A stretch of 36,893 nucleotides of DNA from Desulfobacterales bacterium (GTDB lineage: Bacteria; Desulfobacterota; Desulfobacteria; Desulfobacterales; JAOZSB01): the NCBI GenBank assembly GCA_029939895.1, contig JAOZSB010000006.1:1-36893 (forward strand), written 5' to 3'. Made by a program: the position numbers and the translations under genes. Below the pieces are notes generated by a model, which made no database searches, was not told where the DNA came from, and saw only the letters and a program-made list of their open reading frames with translations. This document shows, in pieces, positions 22,866-29,674 of the stretch. The number at the start of each line of letters is the position of its first letter. The first letter of the stretch is position 1.

Positions 22866-23837
22866 TTACTTTATAATTTTGATGTGTATCTTTTTTCTCA
22901 AGCCAGTCAGCCATTCCTTAAATTTTTCTTTTACAATTTTATCATAAAGTACGCCATCAATCTCGTTACGTACTTCATCAAGTTCCTTGCCTTCAGTTAC
23001 ATCTATTTTTATTATTTGAAAAACTTGCAGCCGATCTCCAGAGCCAAGCGCTGGTGTAATGTCGCCCTCACCCAGACCCTTGAGAGCTTCTTTAATGGAA
23101 TCTGCCAGATCCTCATAGTTCATCGGGCCTATTCTGTTTACTCCTGCGCCGTATTGTGCGGCTTTCAACTCATCTACTGCATCTGGTATTGATTTTCCGG
23201 CTTTGAGTTCTGCCCTGACTTTTTCCATCTGCTCTGCAATGTTTGCATCTTCAGGGGTTCCGGCGGCCCTCTGTACCGAAAGAAGGGCCATGGTATATAG
23301 TTCTACTTTTGCATACTTGCTCGCATGCTCATCATAGTACGCCTTGATGTCTTCTTCAACAATTACAATCTTGGAATTCACTTCCCGGTTTATCAGTCTT
23401 CCCATGAGAATACGATCTTTGGTAGTCTCACGAAAATCCTCAAGCGTCATTCCCTGTTCCTTCAAACCAGCTACAAGCTGCTCCTGAGTTGCCGACCTGT
23501 TTTCCTTGAACCTTTCTATGTTGTTGTCTATCTCTTCCTCAGTCACGGTGATTTCATACCGCTCAACCTCTATATCCCTAAGCTTTCCATCAATCAGATT
23601 GTTAAGCACATCTTCCCGCATTTTAAACAGAACTTTTTTTTCTTTTTCAGGCGAATAATTCGCTTCTTTAATTTGTGGGACATATGGTTTTACTGCTTCG
23701 TCCAGCTCGCCCAGGGTTATTATTTCATCACCGACTATCGCAACAATCCTTTCCACGACATCAGCCGCTGCAACTCCGAAAAAAAAGGTTGATGCTGCCA
23801 GTGTTAATATAAGGACGCGCGAAATATTTCTTCCCAT
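22866..23837 (-). CDS. SurA-like periplasmic peptidyl-prolyl isomerase
   Basis: This is an outer-membrane protein chaperone of the SurA/PpiC type with 323 residues. A signal peptide (ISRVLILTLAASTFFFGVAAA) is followed by the SurA N-terminal chaperone region starting VVERIVAIVGDEIITLGELDEAV. One parvulin-type domain (about residues 175-275, VELYTMALLSVQ then GPMNYEDLADSIKEALKGLGEGD) comes next, then a C-terminal helix that would pack back on the N-domain. E. coli SurA has two parvulin domains; this has one, as is common in deltaproteobacteria. The ribosome binding site AGGAG is the tail of a leader element. The gene follows the SurA-N-like lipoprotein gene by 77 bp. Confidence 0.88.
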   Translation of the reverse strand: MGRNISRVLILTLAASTFFFGVAAADVVERIVAIVGDEIITLGELDEAVKPYVPQIKEANYSPEKEKKVLFKMREDVLNNLIDGKLRDIEVERYEITVTEEEIDNNIERFKENRSATQEQLVAGLKEQGMTLEDFRETTKDRILMGRLINREVNSKIVIVEEDIKAYYDEHASKYAKVELYTMALLSVQRAAGTPEDANIAEQMEKVRAELKAGKSIPDAVDELKAAQYGAGVNRIGPMNYEDLADSIKEALKGLGEGDITPALGSGDRLQVFQIIKIDVTEGKELDEVRNEIDGVLYDKIVKEKFKEWLTGLRKKIHIKIIK

Positions 23838-23846
23838 CTTGTTATA

Positions 23847-23916
23847 CTCCTAAATAAACTTAATAGTAACATCCAAGCCTGTGCTTAGTTTATACAGTAT
23901 GTCCTGCTATGAGTTT
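23847..23916 (-). promoter_or_regulatory. Leader element copy D, before the surA-like gene
   Basis: In the mRNA sense this copy reads GCAG..CUGU, AUAAACUAAGCACAGGCUUGGAUGUUACUAUUAAGUUUAUUUAGGAG, then 9 nt to the ATG. AUAAACU and AGUUUAU form a perfect 7-bp pair next to the ribosome binding site. The outer GCUUA arm is replaced by an unrelated sequence. The element overlaps the end of the upstream lipoprotein gene by two bases. Confidence 0.55.
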
Positions 23917-24619
23917 ACCCTGTCATTTCTTCCCACAGGGTTCTGTTTATATTTATTACATGTTTTCTTCGCAGATCCTCGATCCATTTAACATAGGCAT
24001 CTTCTGCTTTTTTACTTTTGATATTTGTTATTATTTCCCTGTCTAACTCTGAATTTTTTTTCTGGCTGCTTTTTTCCGCAAGCAAAGGATCTGCACCTGC
24101 TTTATCATTTGAATTGTAATGTTTTTTATAATGTGTGGCAATATCTTCCGGGGTAATTTTTATCCCGTCCTTTAGCTCTGCATCTATTACCTTGTCCATT
24201 ATCATCCTGGTTCTCAGACCTTTTTTCCATGACTTATAGGAAACAGCATATTCAAGCAGGGCCTGCTCAAACTCATCATCCGGGTAATCCCCTTTGATTT
24301 GAGCAATCTTTGTTTCCAGATCCTTTTCTGTAACCGTTATTCCAATTTCCTTTGCACGTTCAATTATGATCAACTCTTCGGTCATCTGTTTTAGAAGGCG
24401 CATCTGCACAGCCCTGTATGCTTCATGGTTCTGCATCAGATTATGGGGATAGGCAGTTTTCGCCATCTCAAGGGTGCGCATAAAAGCATCAACTGTCACA
24501 ACGCTTTCACCCACACGGATAAGGTGCTGGCTTTCCATGACCGGCTTTGAGTCTTCGCAGGCTGAAAAAAATAAAACCAACAGTCCGATTATTATAAAAC
24601 TAATATATTTGCGAGGCAT
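23915..24619 (-). CDS. SurA_N-like lipoprotein foldase
   Basis: A lipoprotein signal opens the protein when read from 24619: KYISFIIIGLLVLFFSAC, with Cys17 of FSAC as the lipidation site. The track start at 24718 would put 33 polar residues before this signal and has no ribosome binding site, so 24619 is chosen. The mature 218 residues resemble the SurA/PrsA N-terminal chaperone domain (HLIRVGESVVTVDAFMRTLE, then helices with EELIIIERAKEIGITVTEKD). A recognisable parvulin catalytic domain is missing; the C-terminus EDAYVKWIEDLRRKHVININ is the closing helix. It is probably a periplasmic chaperone acting with the SurA-like protein encoded next. It follows mfd by about 190 bp, with an AT-only hairpin in the gap. 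Confidence 0.8.
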   Translation of the reverse strand: MPRKYISFIIIGLLVLFFSACEDSKPVMESQHLIRVGESVVTVDAFMRTLEMAKTAYPHNLMQNHEAYRAVQMRLLKQMTEELIIIERAKEIGITVTEKDLETKIAQIKGDYPDDEFEQALLEYAVSYKSWKKGLRTRMIMDKVIDAELKDGIKITPEDIATHYKKHYNSNDKAGADPLLAEKSSQKKNSELDREIITNIKSKKAEDAYVKWIEDLRRKHVININRTLWEEMTG

Positions 24620-24805
24620 GTTTTTAACGCCTGTTATCCCTTTTGTCTTTGCAAAAAATAGCAAATTATCGTGGCTGGCTGTTTTGTTTAATAAATATGC
24701 AACCTTTAAGTCATGCAACCAGCAATTAAACTCTCATGTTTTAAATACGTCAAAATTTATAATATATCCTCAACCTGCTACTCAATATTATTAAAAATAA
24801 TAATA

Positions 24806-27800
24806 TTATTGTTTAACACGTTGAATTATTTCTTTCAAGATATTTTTGGCCTGCAATAGTTGGCTATGCACCGTCTGACCCGATAGTTTGACCTTTACTG
24901 CACCATCTGGCGTGGTTTTAAGCCTTTCCGGATTTTCTGAAATAAATTCAGTAATTTCCTTTGCATGCTCCATATGGGTACTCGAAAAATGGAGAACAAG
25001 CATCCCTTCCGGTATGTCGACCCTCTTTATTCCAAGATTTTTAGCAAACACTTTTAAAAGAATTTTAAAAAGAAGATTCCTGGCCTCTTCCGGCGGTGGG
25101 CCGAACCTGTCCTTGAGTTCCTGCTTAAAATCCTGTATTTCCCAAAGCTCAGAAAATTTCGACAGCCGCCTGTAGATAGATAATCGCTGGTCAATCTCCG
25201 GCACATAGTCCTCCGGCACAAAGCACGACAATGATACATTAACTTCCGGGTCAAGCTCTTCCTTGAATTCTTCACCCTTGATGTCGCTGACAGCCTCCTC
25301 CAGAAGCTTGAGGAACATGTCATAACCGACTGCGGCAACATGCCCGGACTGAGACGCTCCAAGCATTGACCCGCCTCCCCTGATTTTCAGGTCGCTCATG
25401 GCGATCTGGAAGCCGGCACCAAGATCAGTATGCTCCATCAGCACCTTGAGCCTTTTCTGGGCATCCCTGGAGAGGGCCTCCTCATTGTTGACGATGAGAT
25501 AGGCATAGGCCTGTTCACCCGCCCGTCCCACGCGTCCCCTCAGCTGGTAAAGCTGAGCAAGGCCAAACATGTCCACACGGTTGACCAGAATTGTGTTGGC
25601 AGCCGGGATATCAAGGCCAGATTCAATAATTGAGGTGCAGACCAGCATGTCGATCTGCCTGTTTACAAACTTCACCATGACCTTTTCAAGCGCACGCTCA
25701 TCAAGGCGGCCATGGGCGATTCCAACCCTCAGGCCAGGAACGAGTTTCTGGATACGCAGTGCTATCTCGTCGATGTTGTGAATCCTGTTATGAACAAAAA
25801 ATATCTGCCCTCCACGATCCAGCTCTTTTTGTATTGCACTTGCTATTATGGATTCATCAAATTCGCAGATATAGGTCTTGATGGCCTGCCTTGCCTCTGG
25901 CGGGGTGGCAATCACGCTGATGTCCCTGACGCTTGTGAGGGACATGTGCAGTGTTCTGGGGATTGGAGTTGCTGTCAGGGCAAGGGCATCCACGGAACTT
26001 TTCAGCCCCTTGAGTTTCTCCTTGTGCTTGACCCCGAACCTTTGCTCCTCATCAACTATGAGCAGGCCAAGATCCTTAAAGGCAACGTCCTTTGACAGGA
26101 GCCTGTGGGTTCCTATGACAATGTCGATCTTCCCCTCTGCCAGGTCTTTTATTATGCGCTTTTGCTCGGCTGCTGAGCGGAAACGGCTCAAGCCTGCTAT
26201 GTTTATGGGATAGTCCTTGAACCTGACTGAAAAGGTATCCAGGTGCTGCTCCGAAAGAACCGTTGTGGGAACCAGTATGGCAGACTGCTTGCCGTCCTGA
26301 ACCGCCATATATGCGGCTCTCAGGGCGACCTCTGTCTTGCCGTAGCCCACATCGCCACACACAAGCCTGTCCATGGGAATCTCTGATTCCATGTCTGCCA
26401 GCACATCTTCAATGGCCCTGAGCTGATCCTCTGTCTCCTCAAAGGGAAAAGCCGCCTCAAAATCCTTAAAAGAAGCATCGACCCTGCTGAAGGCATGCCC
26501 CTTGCGGACTTTTCGTTCTGCATACAGCTTTAACAGCTCACCGGCTATTAGCTCTGCTGATTTTTTAATCTTTGACTTGACCTTGTTCCAGGCCTTGCCG
26601 CCCATCTTGTCAAGTGCCGGGTCAACGCCGTCTATCCCGATGTATTTACTTATCTGCCCCATGCGGTCAACGGGCAGGTACAGCCTGTCATCATCCCTGT
26701 AGATTATTAAAAGAAAATCGTTTGTTGTCCCTTCGAGAGTCAGCTTGACCAGTCCAAAGTAACGCCCAAGGCCGTGTTCAGCGTGGACGACAATATCGCC
26801 CCCGTCAATTTCATCAAGGCCCATGAGCTTTGAAAGGTCTGCTTTTCGGGATTGTTTTTTCCTGCGCTGTTTTTTGCCGAAAATCTCATCTTCAATAATT
26901 ACTGATATGGATTCACCCGGCCAGTCAAATCCCCCTGAAACCTTGCCGAGACTGATGAAAACAGTGCCTGTAGATTTTGGCATTTCCGGGAACCCCTGGC
27001 AGGGCCTTGGATATATCCCATAGGGCCTGAGAAGCGACTCTAAACGCTCTGCCATCGCCTTTGTACCACAGACAAACACAACATCATGCCCCTGCTCATG
27101 CTTACTTTTTGCCCAGTCTGCAAGGGGGGCGAGCATCCTCTCTTTTCCCCGCCCGGCAAGAACCGCAGCACTCAAATCAGTATTACTATTGACAGAAAAA
27201 CGTACCTCAGTGTCGCCACCATCCCCATTCGAATCAGGTGGGGATGCAGTATTTATCAAACCGACATTCAGTATCCTTTTTGATTCAAGGAGCGACAGGG
27301 CCTGATCCTTACCAAGGCTGGTCTTGTCCGGCCCGGCGCACAGCCTTGTTGCCTGTTCGTCTTTTTTAAATGCCTCTATTCCCTTTTCCAGGGCCAGATC
27401 AAAAACTTTTTCAAAGGACGGCTGTTCAATAATTACAAAAAGCCAGTCCCCTGGGATATAATCAAAAAATGAACCAGGCGTGTCATAATAAAAATATACA
27501 AGGTCGGTCATCCCCCCTGGCTTTTCACCAGCTTTTACAGCATCTACTATTGCCCTGGTCTTTGTTACGGGCAGTCCCTGGTTTGCGGCCCTTTCCCTGA
27601 TCCGGTGAAGCACCCTGTCCAGACTGTTTGTATTATTACTTTCAAGGCCATCTGCTGAAAGAATGTTTTCACGGGCCGGAATAATAACCGCCTCAAAAAT
27701 ATCTCCAAGCTTCCTCTGGGTAGCAGCAGAAAAAAACCGCATGGAATCGATTGTATCGCCATATTGCTCAATCCGTATCGGGTCAGGGTACTGGGGTGAA

Positions 27801-28357
27801 AAAATATCAAGGATCCCCCCCCTCACACAGTAGCTCCCCGGCTCCTCGACAATCAATGTCCTCTCATAACCTGCGGCTGCAAGCTTCTGGATAAGCAGTT
27901 CCCTGTCTACATCTTCGCTTGTGACTAAAAGTTCGGCAAACTGGGACAATGTTTTTTTGGGGATGGTTTTTTGCAGGAGCGCGCCAGCCGTCACCACAAC
28001 AGGGCCATGACATTCACCGGCAGACAGACTGTAAAGCGTGGTAATCCGGGCTGTTTCTGCTTCGTCCCTGTGGGACAGGAACCTGTCAGAAAAAGTATCA
28101 AGCATTGGATAATACATCGGCTCTTCATGGGGCGAAAAATAAGCAAGATCGTCCATAAAGGTATCTGCCCTTTTTTCATCTTCAAGGACAAACACAATTT
28201 TTTTTCCAATGGCCCCGTCCTGCCCAGTCTCAAGGAGCCTGGCGCACAAATAGGCTGCTTCCGCACCTGAAACCCCGGAGCATGTAATAGTCCCCTGGGA
28301 GGAGTTGACTTTACGGGCAATATCTTTTATCGAATATAGTTCTTCATGGTGCAACAT
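24806..28357 (-). CDS. mfd: Transcription-repair coupling factor Mfd
   Basis: Mfd removes RNA polymerase stalled at DNA lesions and recruits UvrA/UvrB. All modules are present: the UvrB-homology region (FSPHEEPMYYPMLDTFSDRF, SYCVRGGILDIFSPQYPDP), the RNA-polymerase-interacting CarD-like domain (DIVVHAEHGLGRYFGLVKL), RecG-type motor domains with Walker A GDVGYGKTEVALRAAY, the DEEQ box (IVDEEQRFGVKHKEKLK), TATPIPRTLHMSL and QLRGRVGR, and the C-terminal regulatory domain. The track start at 28504 adds 49 Lys-rich residues not found in the family. The ATG at 28357 (1183 residues) fits better, though its ribosome binding site is not convincing and the true start is uncertain. It is first of the mfd-lipoprotein-surA-rodZ run. 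Confidence 0.95.
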   Translation of the reverse strand: MLHHEELYSIKDIARKVNSSQGTITCSGVSGAEAAYLCARLLETGQDGAIGKKIVFVLEDEKRADTFMDDLAYFSPHEEPMYYPMLDTFSDRFLSHRDEAETARITTLYSLSAGECHGPVVVTAGALLQKTIPKKTLSQFAELLVTSEDVDRELLIQKLAAAGYERTLIVEEPGSYCVRGGILDIFSPQYPDPIRIEQYGDTIDSMRFFSAATQRKLGDIFEAVIIPARENILSADGLESNNTNSLDRVLHRIRERAANQGLPVTKTRAIVDAVKAGEKPGGMTDLVYFYYDTPGSFFDYIPGDWLFVIIEQPSFEKVFDLALEKGIEAFKKDEQATRLCAGPDKTSLGKDQALSLLESKRILNVGLINTASPPDSNGDGGDTEVRFSVNSNTDLSAAVLAGRGKERMLAPLADWAKSKHEQGHDVVFVCGTKAMAERLESLLRPYGIYPRPCQGFPEMPKSTGTVFISLGKVSGGFDWPGESISVIIEDEIFGKKQRRKKQSRKADLSKLMGLDEIDGGDIVVHAEHGLGRYFGLVKLTLEGTTNDFLLIIYRDDDRLYLPVDRMGQISKYIGIDGVDPALDKMGGKAWNKVKSKIKKSAELIAGELLKLYAERKVRKGHAFSRVDASFKDFEAAFPFEETEDQLRAIEDVLADMESEIPMDRLVCGDVGYGKTEVALRAAYMAVQDGKQSAILVPTTVLSEQHLDTFSVRFKDYPINIAGLSRFRSAAEQKRIIKDLAEGKIDIVIGTHRLLSKDVAFKDLGLLIVDEEQRFGVKHKEKLKGLKSSVDALALTATPIPRTLHMSLTSVRDISVIATPPEARQAIKTYICEFDESIIASAIQKELDRGGQIFFVHNRIHNIDEIALRIQKLVPGLRVGIAHGRLDERALEKVMVKFVNRQIDMLVCTSIIESGLDIPAANTILVNRVDMFGLAQLYQLRGRVGRAGEQAYAYLIVNNEEALSRDAQKRLKVLMEHTDLGAGFQIAMSDLKIRGGGSMLGASQSGHVAAVGYDMFLKLLEEAVSDIKGEEFKEELDPEVNVSLSCFVPEDYVPEIDQRLSIYRRLSKFSELWEIQDFKQELKDRFGPPPEEARNLLFKILLKVFAKNLGIKRVDIPEGMLVLHFSSTHMEHAKEITEFISENPERLKTTPDGAVKVKLSGQTVHSQLLQAKNILKEIIQRVKQ

Positions 28358-28504
28358 ATGTCTGGCAAGCTTTTCCTGTTTTTTTTTGTACTTGATTTCA
28401 TAGATTAAACAATTTAGTGTTCCTTGATTATTCTGTGTGACTTTTTTGTGCTGCCTTTTAAAAAAAATAACCTTATCGTTCAAGAATCTTTTACGCAATA
28501 GCAA

Positions 28505-28652
28505 GATTCAATTTAAATTTATTTTTATTTATTAATTAGTTCCTGTAGAAAAATGTTCCATTCTGTTCAAGTCCAGGGTGGATTGAAGTTGGGCAAAAGG
28601 GGATGTTTTTTTTCGGGAACTAACCAGCCAGAAAGCCTGGGATCATAAATAA
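28505..28652. other. Intergenic region between mfd and tRNA-Thr
   Basis: This stretch is occupied mostly by copy 2 of the MITE-like repeat, flanked by AT-rich sequence (TTTATTTTTATTTATTAATTA). The mfd promoter must lie here or inside the extended mfd ORF. No convincing -35/-10 pair is visible on the minus strand. The tRNA promoter is also not identified. Confidence 0.4.
28536..28623. repeat. Dispersed MITE-like repeat, copy 2
   Basis: This 88-bp copy is bounded by TTAGTTCCTG and CGGGAACTAA, which are inverted repeats with one mismatch in ten. Inside it carries AAAAATGTTCCATTCTGTTCAA and TTGGGCAAAAGGGGATGTTTTT, shared with the copy at 4970-5053. It has no coding capacity. It inserts between mfd and tRNA-Thr, 30 bp from the tRNA, a common neighbourhood for mobile elements. 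A TTAA-like duplication cannot be confirmed because flanking AT sequence is repetitive. Confidence 0.6.
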
Positions 28653-28727
28653 GCCGGCGTAGCTCAGTGGTAGAGCAGCTGATTCGTAATCAGCAGGCCA
28701 GGGGTTCAACTCCCCTCGCCGGCTCCA
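28653..28727 (+). tRNA. tRNA-Thr (anticodon CGT)
   Basis: The cloverleaf is complete. The acceptor GCCGGCG pairs with CGCCGGC, followed by discriminator T and an encoded CCA. The D arm is GCTC..GAGC, the anticodon arm GCTGA-TTCGTAA-TCAGC and the T arm AGGGG-TTCAACT-CCCCT. Loop bases 34-36 are CGT, which reads the Thr codon ACG. Confidence 0.97.
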
Positions 28728-28817
28728 GGAACTTTGCTGACCTGCAAAAATCATTCACAACCCATATACCAATAGTAGCACTAAAAACAAAAAAATTGTT
28801 TTTTTTTCAATAACCCC

Positions 28818-28846
28818 TTGACATATATTTAATATCTGCCTAACGT
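28818..28846 (+). promoter_or_regulatory. Candidate sigma-70 promoter before the 53-codon gene and ihfA
   Basis: TTGACA (28818-28823), a 17-nt spacer and TAACGT (28841-28846). The -35 is perfect; the -10 matches at positions 1, 2 and 6. It would start transcription about 110 nt before the 53-codon gene, with ihfA downstream. Confidence 0.45.
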
Positions 28847-28963
28847 ATCGGTCTTGTTACTGTTAATTTTTTTTTAGCAAATCAACCATTGGTTTTATAC
28901 AGGGGTTTGACAAAATAATTAAAGGAAATTAACAACTTTTGTCTAAATAGTATCGGGGTTGCA

Positions 28964-29125
28964 ATGGAAGAAAAACTTGAGTCCAGGCTGAAAAATGAAA
29001 TTGATGAAATTTCAAAAAGAATTGACGGAATCATGAAAAGCATTAAAGCCCTTGATTCTGACCAGCAAAACACCCCAAGTGACCAAAAAGCTACAAGTAG
29101 CGGGGATCAGACGCAAACTGCATAA
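28964..29125 (+). CDS. Untracked 53-residue helical/coiled-coil protein
   Basis: This was found by eye, being too short for the track. The frame starts MEEKLESRLKNEIDEISKRI and ends GDQTQTA. Residues 1-31 have a heptad-like spacing of Leu, Ile and Met (L5, L9, I13, I16, I20, I23, I27) that suggests an amphipathic helix or short coiled coil; residues 32-53 are polar and probably disordered. There is a GGGG 5 nt before the ATG, a modest ribosome binding site. A good promoter lies 120 bp upstream, and ihfA starts 141 bp downstream. I do not recognise the family. The 63-residue minus-strand ORF over the same bases is an antisense shadow. Confidence 0.5.
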   Translation: MEEKLESRLKNEIDEISKRIDGIMKSIKALDSDQQNTPSDQKATSSGDQTQTA

Positions 29126-29180
29126 TAGGATTTATGGTTTAAAACAACTTAAAATCCTGAATCATAAATCAGTTCATTGG

Positions 29181-29262
29181 TAGTTTTTTGTTTATTTGAT
29201 AACCAGCACATTGGTATAAACTAAACATTGGCTTCGATGTTTCTATTAAGTTCATTAGGAGG
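29181..29262 (+). promoter_or_regulatory. Leader element copy before ihfA
   Basis: This copy runs on the plus strand: TTTTTTGTTTATTTGATAACCAGCACATTGGTATAAACTAAACATTGGCTTCGATGTTTCTATTAAGTTCATTAGGAGG, four bases before the ihfA ATG. Relative to copies A and C, GCUUA/UAAGC has become GUUUA/UAAAC and CCAG/CUGG has become CCAG/UUGG, so pairing is kept. Its opposite orientation to the other copies, matching its gene, ties the element to translation direction. Confidence 0.6.
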
Positions 29263-29266
29263 AAGT

Positions 29267-29554
29267 ATGGCATTGACCAAAAGCGACATTGTTACAAAAA
29301 TTCACAACCTTGGATTCACAAAGAAAAAATCTGTGGATATTGTGGAAGATCTTCTTGAAATCATAAAAAGAACACTGGCCGACAGCGAAGACGTACTCGT
29401 GTCAGGATTTGGCAAATTCTGCATCAAGGATAAAGATCAAAGAAGGGGCAGAAACCCGGCAACAGGCGCAGACCTGATTCTCAGGGAACGAAAAGTCGTG
29501 ACCTTTAAATGCTCTGGTAAGCTCAGGAACAAAATCAACAAGCTTGAAAACTAA
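29267..29554 (+). CDS. ihfA: Integration host factor alpha-type DNA-bending protein
   Basis: This is a 95-residue HU/IHF-family protein that binds and sharply bends DNA as a dimer, affecting recombination, replication and sigma-54 promoters. The track start (29228) adds 13 residues. The ATG at 29267 with AGGAGG 4 nt upstream gives the family N-terminus MALTKSDIVTKIHN. The DNA-contacting arm GRNPATGADLILRERKVVTFKCSG is intact. The sequence VSGFGKFCIKDKDQRRGRNP is closer to IHF-alpha than to HU, although the HU/IHF distinction is not absolute in deltaproteobacteria. It is followed by a strong terminator. Its leader is a copy of the repeated element described in the window. Confidence 0.93.
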   Translation: MALTKSDIVTKIHNLGFTKKKSVDIVEDLLEIIKRTLADSEDVLVSGFGKFCIKDKDQRRGRNPATGADLILRERKVVTFKCSGKLRNKINKLEN

Positions 29555-29612
29555 CGCTACCGTTAAGAGTAAAGCCAGCATAAAATAACATATATCAAGA
29601 ATTTAAAAAATA

Positions 29613-29662
29613 AATGACGCGCAGGTCAAAGGGTATTGTCCTGCGCGTCATTATTTTTTTTT
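29613..29662. terminator. Strong bidirectional terminator between ihfA and GH13 gene
   Basis: AATGACGCGCAGG and CCTGCGCGTCATT form a perfect 13-bp stem with a 14-nt loop, followed by ATTTTTTTTT. On the minus strand the tail TTTATTTTTT also fits. It separates the two convergent genes. Confidence 0.85.
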
Positions 29663-29674
29663 GATTTTTCTGAT

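Noticed and set aside
23325-23792. 155-residue plus-strand ORF over the surA-like gene
   Set aside because: It is antisense to a clear SurA-type protein and rich in Phe, Tyr and Ile from reverse reading of Lys/Asp/Glu codons.
24783-24810. AATATTATT/AATAATATT hairpin at the mfd 3' end
   Set aside because: The stem is only A-T pairs with no proper U-run, and could be chance in AT-rich DNA.
28501-28652. Integration site (att) at the tRNA-Thr gene
   Set aside because: The repeat nearby does not duplicate any part of the tRNA, and no integrase gene is present.
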